Under the pieces are notes generated by a model. The model was not told the DNA's origin. It searched no databases and saw only the letters and a program-made list of their open reading frames with translations. The position numbers and the translations under genes were made by a program. This document shows positions 7,115 through 14,984 of a stretch of DNA of 16,517 nucleotides, piece by piece (the first letter of the stretch is position 1; each line of letters starts with the position of its first letter). Location: assembly GCA_003551805.1 (NCBI GenBank), contig PUNR01000048.1, positions 1-16,517 of the forward strand, in the 5' to 3' direction. Source of the stretch: Loktanella sp. (GTDB lineage: Bacteria > Pseudomonadota > Alphaproteobacteria > Rhodobacterales > Rhodobacteraceae).

Positions 7115-8950
7115 ATGAACGACCAGAACCGGAACCTCATCCTTGCGACGCTGCTTAGCTTTGCGGTGATCATGTCATGGACGCTTTTGTTTCCGCCTGA
7201 AGAGATTCCTCTCGACACCCCGGCAGAAGTTGCCACGCAAACGGCTGATCCAACGGTTCCGTCAGCCGACCCGATCGCGCCTGCCGCAACTGCCCCCGCA
7301 GCAGCCGAAGAAGCCGCAGCAGAGGCTGTGCGCATCCCGATCGAAACACCTGAACTGACCGGCTCTATTTCCATGCTGGGTGGCCGGATCGACGATCTGG
7401 CGCTGACGGGCTATCGCGAAACGCTGGACGAAGGCGCGCCAATCGTACGCTTGCTGCGCCCTGTAGGTGAACAAGACGCCTATTTCGCATCCTTCGGCTG
7501 GACCGCGACTGACGGGCTGGATGTCACCGCCGTGCCCGGCCCCGACACCACATGGTCAGTCGAAAGCGGCGATGTGCTGACACCAACCAACCCGGTAACG
7601 CTGGTCTGGGATAATGACGCGGGACAGATTTTCCGCACCGAAATTTCGGTCGATGACCGGTTCATGTTCAGCTTTGCCCAAAGCGTTGAAAACGCAGGCG
7701 AAGCGGCTGTCGCTGCCCGCCCCTACGGTATTTTGCGCCGTCATGGTGAACCATCCGATTTGAAACGCTTCTTTATCCTGCACGAAGGTCTGGTGCGGAT
7801 GTCGGACGGTGAACTGGACGAAACCACCTATCGCAAGATCACCGACCACCGCTTTGACGAACGCGAACGTACACAGGCCGACCGTATCGAGGTGCAGGAA
7901 TCCGGCTGGATCGGATATACCGACCATTACTGGATGACCACGATGATCCCCGAACAGGGAACACCTTTCCGGTCCACGTCCAAGTATTTCGAGGCCCGCA
8001 ACCTGTTTCAGGCCGAAGCCGTGATGCCTGCCAGCACCATCGCGCCGGGCGAAAGCGTCACTGTCGTTACCCGCCTGTTTGCCGGTGCCAAGGAATGGGA
8101 CGCAATCCGCGATTACGAACGCGAAGGCGGCGTTGGCGGCTTTCTGGACAGCATCGACTGGGGTTGGTTCTTTTTCCTGACCAAGCCGATCTTCTGGCTG
8201 CTGCATACATTGAACCTGTATATCGGCAACATGGGCTGGTCTATTCTGGTGCTTACCCTGATCCTGAAGGCGATCGTGCTGCCGCTGGCCTATAAATCCT
8301 ACGTGTCCATGGCACGGATGAAAGAGCTGCAGCCAGAGATGGAAAAGCTCAAAGAACGCGCCGGTGAAGACAAGCAGGCGATGCAGCAAGGCATGATGAA
8401 GCTGTACAAGGAAAATAAGGTAAACCCGGCCTCTGGCTGTTTGCCGATCCTGTTGCAGATCCCGATCTTCTTTTCGCTGTATAAGGTGATTTTCGTTACC
8501 ATCGAACTGCGGCACGCGCCGTGGATCGGCTGGATCGACGACCTGAGCGCGCCTGATCCGTCATCCATCATCAACCTTTTCGGTCTGCTACCGTGGGGCG
8601 CGCCCGATCCGGGGTCGATCCTGTCGCTGATCTTTATCGGGATTCTGCCAATCTTTCTTGGTGTGTCGATGTGGATGCAGCAAAAGCTGAATCCAGCACC
8701 GACAGACGCCACACAGCAGATGATCTTTGCGTGGATGCCGTGGGTGTTCATGTTCATGCTGGGCGGCTTTGCATCCGGTCTGGTGCTGTACTGGATCGCC
8801 AACAACATCATCACCTTCGTGCAGCAATACGCGATTATGCGCAGTCATGGGGCGAAACCGGATGTGTTTGGCAATATCAAGTCCAGCCTGAAACGCAAAA
8901 AGGCAGACGCGGCCAAAGCTGAAAAAGCTGCCAGCAAGCCTGACAAATAG
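7115..8950 (+). CDS. yidC: Membrane protein insertase YidC
   Basis: A 611-residue inner-membrane insertase (Oxa1/Alb3/YidC family) that inserts and folds membrane proteins alone or with Sec. The N-terminal anchor is residues 7-26. A disordered Ala/Pro/Glu-rich linker follows to about residue 70, then the large periplasmic beta-domain to about 340, then the conserved five-helix core. Core signatures include ENKVNPASGCLPILLQIPIF and, near the end, GLVLYWIANNIITFVQQ. Lys385 stands where E. coli has the hydrophilic-groove Arg366, a conservative change. The tail is Lys/Ala-rich, as expected for ribosome contact. The start MNDQNRNLILATLLSF at 7115 is the standard family start; the frame extends to a GTG at 7094, but this adds only non-conserved residues. 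engB follows after seven bases. No rnpA or rpmH is upstream, where they are often found. Confidence 0.97.
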   Translation: MNDQNRNLILATLLSFAVIMSWTLLFPPEEIPLDTPAEVATQTADPTVPSADPIAPAATAPAAAEEAAAEAVRIPIETPELTGSISMLGGRIDDLALTGYRETLDEGAPIVRLLRPVGEQDAYFASFGWTATDGLDVTAVPGPDTTWSVESGDVLTPTNPVTLVWDNDAGQIFRTEISVDDRFMFSFAQSVENAGEAAVAARPYGILRRHGEPSDLKRFFILHEGLVRMSDGELDETTYRKITDHRFDERERTQADRIEVQESGWIGYTDHYWMTTMIPEQGTPFRSTSKYFEARNLFQAEAVMPASTIAPGESVTVVTRLFAGAKEWDAIRDYEREGGVGGFLDSIDWGWFFFLTKPIFWLLHTLNLYIGNMGWSILVLTLILKAIVLPLAYKSYVSMARMKELQPEMEKLKERAGEDKQAMQQGMMKLYKENKVNPASGCLPILLQIPIFFSLYKVIFVTIELRHAPWIGWIDDLSAPDPSSIINLFGLLPWGAPDPGSILSLIFIGILPIFLGVSMWMQQKLNPAPTDATQQMIFAWMPWVFMFMLGGFASGLVLYWIANNIITFVQQYAIMRSHGAKPDVFGNIKSSLKRKKADAAKAEKAASKPDK

Positions 8951-8957
8951 GACAGAC

Positions 8958-9605
8958 ATGGAACTCAGATTCCCAGAAGCGCCCCAGCCCGATGATGCCG
9001 CATTAGAGGCGGGGCGCTTGCTGTTCGCTGGAGAGACCACCTTTGTCAAAGGTGTTGTCGCGATGGACGGATTGCCGCCTGCCGACCGGACCGAGGTGTG
9101 CTTTGCAGGCCGGTCCAATGTCGGCAAATCATCCCTGATCAATGCGCTGACAGGCCGCAAAGGGTTGGCCCGCGCGTCCAATACGCCAGGGCGCACACAG
9201 GAAATCAACTTTTTCACCGCTGGCGACTTCTACGTCGTCGACTTGCCAGGTTACGGTTTTGCCAATGCGCCTGTCGCGGTGGTGGAAAAGTGGCAGCGCC
9301 TGCTGAAACAATATCTGCAAGGCCGCCAGACCCTGCGCCGTGTTTTCGTGCTGATTGACGCGCGCCACGGGGCCAAGGCCGTGGACGAAGAAATTATGTC
9401 GCTGCTTGATGCATCTGCCGTGACTTTTCAGGTGGTGATGACCAAGGTCGACAAATTGCGCGGCGATGCGCTGGAAGAATCGTTGGCCAAAACCCGTGCG
9501 GCTCTGGTCAAACATCCTGCCGCCTATCCCGAACTGATACTAACCTCTGCCGAAAAAGGCGAAGGCATCCCCACGTTGCGCGCCATCATCGCAGGGATAT
9601 CATGA
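8958..9605 (+). CDS. engB: Ribosome biogenesis GTP-binding protein EngB (YihA/YsxC)
   Basis: A 215-residue cytoplasmic GTPase needed for late assembly of the large ribosomal subunit. All G motifs are visible: G1 GRSNVGKSS (51-59), G2 around NTPGRTQEINFF with Thr80, G3 DLPGYG (95-100), G4 TKVD (162-165) and G5 TSAEKGEG (196-203). The N-terminal extension of about 30 residues is normal in alphaproteobacteria. The start is seven bases after yidC with AGGA nearby. The stop is within a short overlap with a possible upstream argB start (ATGA at 9602), pointing to one transcript yidC-engB-argB. Confidence 0.97.
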   Translation: MELRFPEAPQPDDAALEAGRLLFAGETTFVKGVVAMDGLPPADRTEVCFAGRSNVGKSSLINALTGRKGLARASNTPGRTQEINFFTAGDFYVVDLPGYGFANAPVAVVEKWQRLLKQYLQGRQTLRRVFVLIDARHGAKAVDEEIMSLLDASAVTFQVVMTKVDKLRGDALEESLAKTRAALVKHPAAYPELILTSAEKGEGIPTLRAIIAGIS

Positions 9606-9622
9606 AGAAAAGGACCGCCGAG

Positions 9623-10477
9623 ATGAACCGTGACTGGATCGCGACCGCCCGCACCCTGTCCGAGGCTCTGCCCTATCTGCAACGCTATTCCGGTGCCGTC
9701 GTCGTGGTGAAATTCGGTGGTAACGCCATGGGCGACGCCGATGCGATGGCCGAATTCGCCCGCGACATCGTGCTGATGAAACAGGTCGGCATGAACCCTG
9801 TCGTCGTGCATGGCGGCGGGCCGATGATTAACCAGATGCTCGACAAGCTGGGCATCAAGACCGAATTCGTGCGTGGCCAGCGCGTGACCGATCAGGATAC
9901 GGTCGAAGTCGTCGAAATGGTGCTGACCGGGCTGGTCAACAAGCGCATCGTGCAGGCGATCATGGATGAAGGCGGGCGTGCAGTCGGCCTGTCCGGTAAG
10001 GACGACGACCTGATGGTCGCCGAGGCGCTGAACCCCGAACTGGGTTTTGTCGGGCGCCCCGTCGAAATGAACGTACAGGTGTTGCGCGATCTGAACGCCG
10101 CTGGCATCATTCCTGTCGTGGCCCCCGTCGCCACGGGCATGGACATGCTGGAAACCTTCAACGTCAACGGCGACACCGCTGCCGGTGCCATCGCTGGCGC
10201 GCTGAAGGCGGACCGCCTGCTGCTGCTGACCGACGTGCCGGGCATCAAGGATGCCAATGGCGAGGTGGTCACACAACTATCCCCCGATCAGGTCCGCGCC
10301 ATGATTGCCGATGGCACGATTAGTGGCGGCATGATCCCCAAGGCCGAAACAGCGCTGATGGCAGTCGAACAAGGTGTGCGCGCGGTGGTGATCCTTGACG
10401 GGCGCCTGCCCAATGCCAGCCTGCTGGAATTGTTCACCGAACACGGTGCCGGGTCGATCATCCGCGAACCGCGCTAA
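9623..10477 (+). CDS. argB: Acetylglutamate kinase (N-acetyl-L-glutamate 5-phosphotransferase)
   Basis: Catalyses the ATP-dependent phosphorylation of N-acetylglutamate, the second step of arginine synthesis. Amino-acid-kinase fold signatures are present: KFGGNAMG with Lys30, VVHGGGPMIN (61-70), RGQRVTD (84-90), GLSGKD (122-127), FNVNGDTAAGAIAGALKADRLLLLTDVPGI (179-208). The N-terminal helix NRDWIATARTLSEALPYLQ is typical of the hexameric, arginine-inhibited class, so feedback inhibition by arginine is likely. ATG 9623 is chosen because AGGA at 9611-9614 is ideally placed and conservation starts there. ATG 9602, which overlaps the engB stop, would add seven residues and is the alternative. 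A ferredoxin-like gene follows after four bases. Confidence 0.96.
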   Translation: MNRDWIATARTLSEALPYLQRYSGAVVVVKFGGNAMGDADAMAEFARDIVLMKQVGMNPVVVHGGGPMINQMLDKLGIKTEFVRGQRVTDQDTVEVVEMVLTGLVNKRIVQAIMDEGGRAVGLSGKDDDLMVAEALNPELGFVGRPVEMNVQVLRDLNAAGIIPVVAPVATGMDMLETFNVNGDTAAGAIAGALKADRLLLLTDVPGIKDANGEVVTQLSPDQVRAMIADGTISGGMIPKAETALMAVEQGVRAVVILDGRLPNASLLELFTEHGAGSIIREPR

Positions 10478-10481
10478 CGGC

Positions 10482-11120
10482 ATGGGCGATACCGCCCTAG
10501 CCCGCGCATTGCGCCTGCATTGCATGCAGGTCACAGGTGGCTTTCACATCACCCCCGCCGACGACCTGCCCTGCGATACCGGATCGCTTTTGCTGATCAG
10601 CCCGTCAGAGCCTGAATTCTGGCCTCATTTCACAACTGCGCCTGAATATAGTGATGGCATGCCCAACCCGCTTGACCGCTGGTCTAGGCGCATCGGGGAT
10701 CAGCTTGCGCAGGACTTTGAAGCGCGGGCGCTATACCCCTTTGGCGGCCCCCCTTTTCAGCCGTTCTATACCTGGGCGTTGCGATCGGGCCGTGCCTGGG
10801 CGTCGCCAATCGGATTTCTGGTCCATGATACAGGCGGTCTGTTCATCTCTTACCGGATGGCTTTGTTGGTGCCTTGGCGGGCCAGCGTCGCCACCGGCCA
10901 GCCGCCCTGTGACACCTGCGAAGGTAATCCCTGCGCCACCGCCTGCCCTGCCGGGGCGTTCATTGGCGGATATGATGTACCCGCCTGCAAGGGCCACTTG
11001 CACAGCGACGAAGGACAGGATTGCATGGCGCAAGGCTGCGCCGCCCGTCGCGCCTGCCCAGTGGGCCAAGGCACCCGCCTGCCCGCACAAGCGCAGTTCC
11101 ATATGAAAGATTTCCTGTGA
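10482..11120 (+). CDS. Ferredoxin-like protein with eight C-terminal cysteines (4Fe-4S domain)
   Basis: A 212-residue soluble protein. The N-terminal 140 residues have no motif I know, but they are rich in aromatic and proline residues. The C-terminal part carries Cys143, 146, 151 and 155 in the pattern CDTCEGNPCATACP, followed by Cys169, 181, 186 and 192 ending in a second CP (ACPVG). This suggests one or two iron-sulphur clusters; the first group fits a 4Fe-4S site, while the second has wider spacing. The start ATG 10482 lies four bases after argB; earlier in-frame starts would run into argB. The GTG start of the next gene overlaps its stop. I recall similar ferredoxin annotations beside argB in Rhodobacterales, but no established function. 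A redox or radical-chemistry role is only a guess. Confidence 0.82.
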   Translation: MGDTALARALRLHCMQVTGGFHITPADDLPCDTGSLLLISPSEPEFWPHFTTAPEYSDGMPNPLDRWSRRIGDQLAQDFEARALYPFGGPPFQPFYTWALRSGRAWASPIGFLVHDTGGLFISYRMALLVPWRASVATGQPPCDTCEGNPCATACPAGAFIGGYDVPACKGHLHSDEGQDCMAQGCAARRACPVGQGTRLPAQAQFHMKDFL

Positions 11121-11623
11121 CCCTGACACTGATCCTGATCCGCCATGCGAAATCCAGCTGGGATGATATGTTTTCGGACGACCATGCGCGGGTGCTGAAC
11201 GCGCGTGGCCGTGCCGCGGCACCCAGCATCGGGGCGTGGATGGCGACGCGTGGCTACATCCCGCAAGTCGTGCTGTGTTCTGACGCGGCGCGCACGCGCG
11301 AAACCGCCGGATTGATCCTGCCGCATCTGTCGCCGCAGCCTGAACTGCGCGTCACATCAGACCTTTATCACGCAAGCCCTGACACCATGCTGGCAGAAAT
11401 CAGCAAGCAAACGTCACCCGTGCTAGCCCTGATCGGGCACAACCCCGGGATCGCGTTGCTTGCCAACGGCTTGCTCAAGCGCCGACCGAGTCATCCACGG
11501 TTTGCCGATTACCCGACCTGCGCGACCACGGTGATTACCTTTGATGCCGACAGCTGGCGGGATGCTGCGCCAAACACCGGCACATGCAAGGATTTCATCG
11601 TGCCGGGCGACCTGACAGGTTAA
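11117..11623 (+). CDS. Histidine phosphatase, SixA type
   Basis: A 168-residue member of the histidine phosphatase superfamily. The catalytic RHA motif is at the very start (IRHAKSSWDD, His10, with Arg9), the second arginine is in SDAARTRETA (Arg59), and the second histidine is in IGHNPG (His108). The short length and RHAKSSW fit the SixA branch, whose characterised members remove phosphate from phosphohistidine in signalling or PTS proteins; the target here is unknown. The start GTG 11117 overlaps the upstream stop (GTGA) and gives the family's normal N-terminus, so the two genes are translationally coupled. The gene ends 23 bases before the converging purU, with only a weak five-pair dyad between them. 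Confidence 0.88.
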   Translation: MTLTLILIRHAKSSWDDMFSDDHARVLNARGRAAAPSIGAWMATRGYIPQVVLCSDAARTRETAGLILPHLSPQPELRVTSDLYHASPDTMLAEISKQTSPVLALIGHNPGIALLANGLLKRRPSHPRFADYPTCATTVITFDADSWRDAAPNTGTCKDFIVPGDLTG

Positions 11624-11646
11624 GAACGGATACAGCCCCGACGCCG

Positions 11647-12531
11647 TTATCCCATGCGTTCCGAAGCATAAGACCCTGGTGATGCAGGGAAGACGATGGT
11701 CTTGTTCCCGTTCAGCATGACACGGCGATGGATGTGGGCATGGATCGCACGGGCAAGTACTTGGCTTTCGACATCGCGCCCCAGACTGACATAATCAGCC
11801 GGTGACTGGGCATGCGTCACCCGGGCGATATCCTGTTCGATGATCGGGCCTTCGTCCAGATCCTCGGTCACGTAATGCGATGTCGCACCGATTAGTTTTA
11901 CGCCACGCTCGTAGGCTTGTTTGTAGGGATTTGCACCCTTGAAACTGGGCAGGAACGAATGGTGGATGTTGATGATCTTGCCGGACATTTGTTTGCACAT
12001 GCGGTCTGACAGCACCTGCATATAACGCGCCAGCACGATCAGGTCAGCGCCGGTTGCTTCGACGACATCCATGATGCGGGCCTCGGCGTCGGGTTTGTTG
12101 TCCTTGGTGACGGGGATGCAGTGGAAAGGGATATCGTGGTTCACCACGACTTTCTGATAATCCATGTGGTTCGAGATGACGGCTACAATATCAATCGGCA
12201 ACGCCCCGATGCGCCAGCGATACAAAATGTCGTTCAGGCAATGCCCGAAACGCGACACCATGATGATCACTTTCATACGCTCTGCCTCGTCGTGGAACGC
12301 GAATTCCATGCCGAAACTTTCCCCGATTGCACCAAAAGCCTTGGACATTGCATCCAATGTCGCACCGGTTTCGCTCGTAAAACTGACCCGCATGAAGAAC
12401 TTGCCGGTTTCGGTATCGTCGAACTGCGAACTGTCGGTGATGTTGCAGCCATGCTCTGCCAGAAAACCGGCAATCGCGGCAACGATCCCGCGCGCACTGT
12501 CGCAGGTCACGGTCAGGGCAAATTTGGTCAT
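11647..12531 (-). CDS. purU: Formyltetrahydrofolate deformylase
   Basis: Hydrolyses 10-formyl-tetrahydrofolate to formate and tetrahydrofolate, balancing the one-carbon pool. The 294 residues are a complete two-domain protein: an ACT domain (about 5-80, with TCDSARGIVAAIAGFLAEHG) and a formyltransferase-type catalytic domain (about 86-285). The catalytic Asn188 and His190 are in IINIHHSFLPSFKGANPY, and Asp226 is in EDLDEGPII. GGAAAG precedes the ATG. In roseobacters PurU is often used to run demethylation-derived one-carbon units to formate, but no methyl-donor catabolic gene is visible here. The roughly 150-base gap up to the next gene (12532-12683) probably holds its promoter; no known riboswitch pattern was recognised in it. 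Confidence 0.95.
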   Translation of the reverse strand: MTKFALTVTCDSARGIVAAIAGFLAEHGCNITDSSQFDDTETGKFFMRVSFTSETGATLDAMSKAFGAIGESFGMEFAFHDEAERMKVIIMVSRFGHCLNDILYRWRIGALPIDIVAVISNHMDYQKVVVNHDIPFHCIPVTKDNKPDAEARIMDVVEATGADLIVLARYMQVLSDRMCKQMSGKIINIHHSFLPSFKGANPYKQAYERGVKLIGATSHYVTEDLDEGPIIEQDIARVTHAQSPADYVSLGRDVESQVLARAIHAHIHRRVMLNGNKTIVFPASPGSYASERMG

Positions 12532-12683
12532 GGGCTACTTTCCAGATTGAAACGACAAGGGGGCGATCCGCTGCCAAGGATGATCGCGGCGGCATTGGGC
12601 CAAGTCATTTCACACCGAACGCCCCCCGCACAAGGACCAGAGCGACGGTGCAAGGCGATTAGCGACATTGCCCCCGATTGCGC

Positions 12684-13682
12684 CTAGCTGTGGGTAAGCT
12701 GCACCGCCTGCTGTGTTTGTGCCGACGTCAGCGCCGCCTCTGCCAGTTCCAGCGCTTTGAGCCCGTCATGGGTGGTTGTGGGCATCGGGGTGCCATCGCG
12801 CAGGGCCGCGACAAAGGCGGCAATCTCGGCCGCATAGGCGGCAGTATAGCGGGTCATGAAGAAATCAAGCAGCGGTGCGGCATGAAAGCCCGCAGCATCG
12901 GCCATTTCGATCCTGTTTTGCTGGTGGTTGCGCGCCGAAACCATGCCTGTTTCGCCCAGCACCTCGATCCGCTGGTCATAGCCATAGGTGGCGCGGCGCG
13001 AATTGGTGATGATGGCCTGTTTGCCGCTGGCAGTGCGCAGGATGATATTGGCGCTGTCATAATCGCCCAATTCGGCGATCTTGGGATCAGTCAGGACCGA
13101 CCCCTGCGCCATGACGCTGTCCACCTCTTCGCCCAACAGCCAGCGGGCGATGTCGAAATCATGGATCGTCATATCGCGGAAAATTCCGCCAGAGCGGGTA
13201 ATGTAATCATAGGGCGGCGCACCGGGGTCACGGCTGGTGATTGTCACCATCTCGACCTTGCCGATCCGGCCTGCGTCGATCGCGGCCTTCAGCGCCGCGA
13301 AATCAGGGTCAAAACGCCGGTTGAAGCCAACCATCACCTGCCCCGATGTCGCGGCAACCACCTTCAGACATTCACGCACGCGTGCCACATCCAGATCGAC
13401 CGGCTTTTCGCAAAAGACAGCCTTGCCAGCGCGGCAGAACCGTTCGATCAGGTCGGCATGGGTATCGGTCGGGGTGCAGATCACCACGGCGTCGACGTCT
13501 TCAGACGTCTCGATGGCCGCAATCTCGCGGATGTCGCAGCCATATTGATCGGCCACCGCCTTTGCCGCATCGGCAAAAGGATCAGCGACCGCGGTCAGCA
13601 CCGCACCCGGCACGGCGTGAATGGCGCGCGCATGGACCTGCCCGATCCGGCCTGCGCCAAGAACTGCGAAACGTGTTGTCAT
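12684..13682 (-). CDS. iolG: Gfo/Idh/MocA oxidoreductase, inositol 2-dehydrogenase-like
   Basis: A 332-residue NAD(P)-dependent sugar or polyol dehydrogenase. The Rossmann motif GAGRIG is at 9-14. The family EKP motif has Lys93; the catalytic Asp170 and His174 are in GIFRDMTIHDFDIARWLLGE. The stretches MVGFNRRFDPDFAALK and ITNSRRATYGYDQRIEVLG are, as far as I recall, characteristic of bacterial inositol 2-dehydrogenases, which oxidise myo-inositol to scyllo-inosose. No other iol gene is seen in the window, so a related inositol or sugar substrate remains possible and the symbol is tentative. AGAGG lies six bases before the ATG. It follows a LacI-type regulator on the same strand after 141 bases, suggesting regulation by it. 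Confidence 0.85.
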   Translation of the reverse strand: MTTRFAVLGAGRIGQVHARAIHAVPGAVLTAVADPFADAAKAVADQYGCDIREIAAIETSEDVDAVVICTPTDTHADLIERFCRAGKAVFCEKPVDLDVARVRECLKVVAATSGQVMVGFNRRFDPDFAALKAAIDAGRIGKVEMVTITSRDPGAPPYDYITRSGGIFRDMTIHDFDIARWLLGEEVDSVMAQGSVLTDPKIAELGDYDSANIILRTASGKQAIITNSRRATYGYDQRIEVLGETGMVSARNHQQNRIEMADAAGFHAAPLLDFFMTRYTAAYAAEIAAFVAALRDGTPMPTTTHDGLKALELAEAALTSAQTQQAVQLTHS

Positions 13683-13767
13683 GGAAAACCTCTGGCTGTT
13701 GGATGACGCGCTTTACTGCGTCTTTTGACAGGCGGAACCTGCCGCGTGCCGCAGCAGCGGTCAATCA

Positions 13768-13777
13768 CAGGCGCCTG
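13768..13777. promoter_or_regulatory. Small palindrome between the first lacI and the iolG-like gene
   Basis: CAGGCGCCTG is a perfect ten-base palindrome with a CpG centre, flanked by AATCA on the left and TGATT on the right of an overlapping dyad whose axis is shifted by one base. LacI-type operators often have a central CpG, and the site is about 90 bases upstream of the oxidoreductase start. A ten-base palindrome can occur by chance, so this is only a weak operator candidate. Confidence 0.2.
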
Positions 13778-13823
13778 ATTTCATATCGACAATGACGTGT
13801 TTGCCGCGCATCAAATGACGTTT

Positions 13824-14855
13824 TTACACCATTTCTGGCAGGATGATCCGAGGTTCCAGAAAATGCTGGCCGGCGATGCCGCCGCCACCGGCACCGGCGG
13901 CCTGCACCATCAGATCGACAAGATCGGCGCAAAGTTCTGCCAAAGGCGTCGCGATCACCATGGTGGCATAGCCGTCGGCCAGTGCGGCGCGGCTGTCTTT
14001 GGTCAACTCGTTGACCACAAGCGCCACCCGCGGGCACAGATGGGTTTCGCGCAGGGCCGCAATCGCCCCTTCCATACCACCACCGGCAATATAGATGCCG
14101 GTCAGATCAGGGTGGCGGCGCAGCAGATCCAGCGTCGCCTCATAGGTCAATTGGCGCGTTTCAAGGTTAACCAGCGTGTCCAGAATGGTGAAATCAGGGG
14201 CCATTTCGCGCAGGTAAGACCGGAACCCCACTTCGCGCAGGTCATGGCCGTGCCAGCGGTTACCACCGACCACAATGGCCAGCTTGCCCGGCGCACGCAC
14301 ACGGGTCGTCAGCATCCACGCAGCGATCCGGCCTATTTTCAGGTTGTTCAGGCCAATGTAATTGCAGCGAATACCTTGGGCAAAATCATTGAGCAGCGCA
14401 AAGACCGGCACGCCTGTGGCTTGCACCTCGGTCACGGCATGGGTCAGGCGCGGGTGGTTAACGGCGGTCGCGGCGACCGCATCGCAGCTTTCGCCCAAGC
14501 CGTGCAGGGCAATTGCGAAATCGTCGGGCGATTGTGAAGCGGCAAAGCGGATCACTGCCCGCCCCCGGATATCGCGGCGTGCCTGCACAGCGTTGGTTAT
14601 TTCAGCCGAAAAATTCTGATAAAATTCCTGCGATTTCTTGATCAGCAAAAACCCCAGCGTCAGTTCCGGCTTGCTGGCATCAAGGTTTTGGGCCAGCAAC
14701 CCCCGCGCATGATAGCCAACACGATAGGCCGCATCCGCGATTTTGCGCATCGTATCTTCGCGCACCCGCATCCGCCCGTTCAAGGCGCGGTCTACGGTGG
14801 TGACGCTGACCCCTGCCGCGCGGGCGACATCGTGCAAAGTGGGGCGATTTGCCAT
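13824..14855 (-). CDS. LacI-family transcriptional regulator, first of two
   Basis: A 343-residue repressor-type protein. The N-terminal helix-turn-helix is residues 6-25 (LHDVARAAGVSVTTVDRALN). It reads TVDR where classical members have TVSR, a variant seen in alphaproteobacterial sugar and polyol regulators. The linker has GYHARGLLAQNL and lacks the usual PN..AR.L pattern. From about residue 65 a periplasmic-binding-protein-like effector domain follows, with GGGMEGAIAAL and a Gly-rich stretch AAGAGGGGIAG near the end. AAGGA lies nine bases before the ATG. The likely target is the iolG-like gene downstream plus itself, because a strong palindrome lies 25 bases upstream of its start. The ligand is unknown; inositol or a related sugar is a guess from the neighbour. 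Confidence 0.9.
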   Translation of the reverse strand: MANRPTLHDVARAAGVSVTTVDRALNGRMRVREDTMRKIADAAYRVGYHARGLLAQNLDASKPELTLGFLLIKKSQEFYQNFSAEITNAVQARRDIRGRAVIRFAASQSPDDFAIALHGLGESCDAVAATAVNHPRLTHAVTEVQATGVPVFALLNDFAQGIRCNYIGLNNLKIGRIAAWMLTTRVRAPGKLAIVVGGNRWHGHDLREVGFRSYLREMAPDFTILDTLVNLETRQLTYEATLDLLRRHPDLTGIYIAGGGMEGAIAALRETHLCPRVALVVNELTKDSRAALADGYATMVIATPLAELCADLVDLMVQAAGAGGGGIAGQHFLEPRIILPEMV

Positions 14856-14880
14856 TCACGCGGTTCCTTGACCATGAAAG

Positions 14881-14900
14881 GATGATGTGTTCACGTCATC
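14881..14900. promoter_or_regulatory. Candidate LacI-family operator upstream of the first lacI
   Basis: GATGATGTG-TT-CACGTCATC is a 20-bp inverted repeat with nine-base arms and one mismatch, centred about 35 bases upstream of the regulator's start codon. On the - strand a perfect TTGACA (14950 down to 14945) lies further upstream and could be a -35 element, although the matching -10 is poor. The dyad would then lie just downstream of the transcription start, a typical repression site. Size and symmetry fit LacI-family operators; the centre lacks the common CpG. Binding by either of the two LacI proteins is inferred. Confidence 0.55.
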
Positions 14901-14984
14901 ATGATTTAGCGCGCACCGGATAGCAACGGGACCGGGTGTCAGATTGTCAAAAGCGGTGGCCGGCTTTGATTGGCAATTTGCCGT

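Noticed and set aside
7556..8515. 319-codon - strand frame inside yidC
   Set aside because: Shadow of the conserved yidC coding sequence; it is His/Gln-rich with no recognisable motif.
9602..9622. Upstream ATG overlapping the engB stop as the argB start
   Set aside because: Possible, but it adds only seven unconserved residues, and the best-placed AGGA serves ATG 9623.
11625..11648. AACGG/CCGTT dyad between the phosphatase gene and purU as a bidirectional terminator
   Set aside because: Five-pair arms with a 14-base loop and no T-run; too weak to call.
12532..12683. Possible riboswitch upstream of purU
   Set aside because: The region has a small GCGATC/GATCGC dyad but none of the conserved cores of glycine, SAM-II, SAM/SAH or THF riboswitches that I could recognise.
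12678..13706. 342-codon + strand frame opposite the iolG-like gene
   Set aside because: The - strand carries all catalytic motifs of the Gfo/Idh/MocA family; the + frame is low-complexity, His/Arg-rich and without motifs.
13705..13726. GACGC...GCGTC hairpin followed by TTTT on the + strand
   Set aside because: Looks like a small terminator, but there is no + strand gene upstream of it. The stem is only five pairs; a protein-binding role for the - strand genes cannot be excluded.
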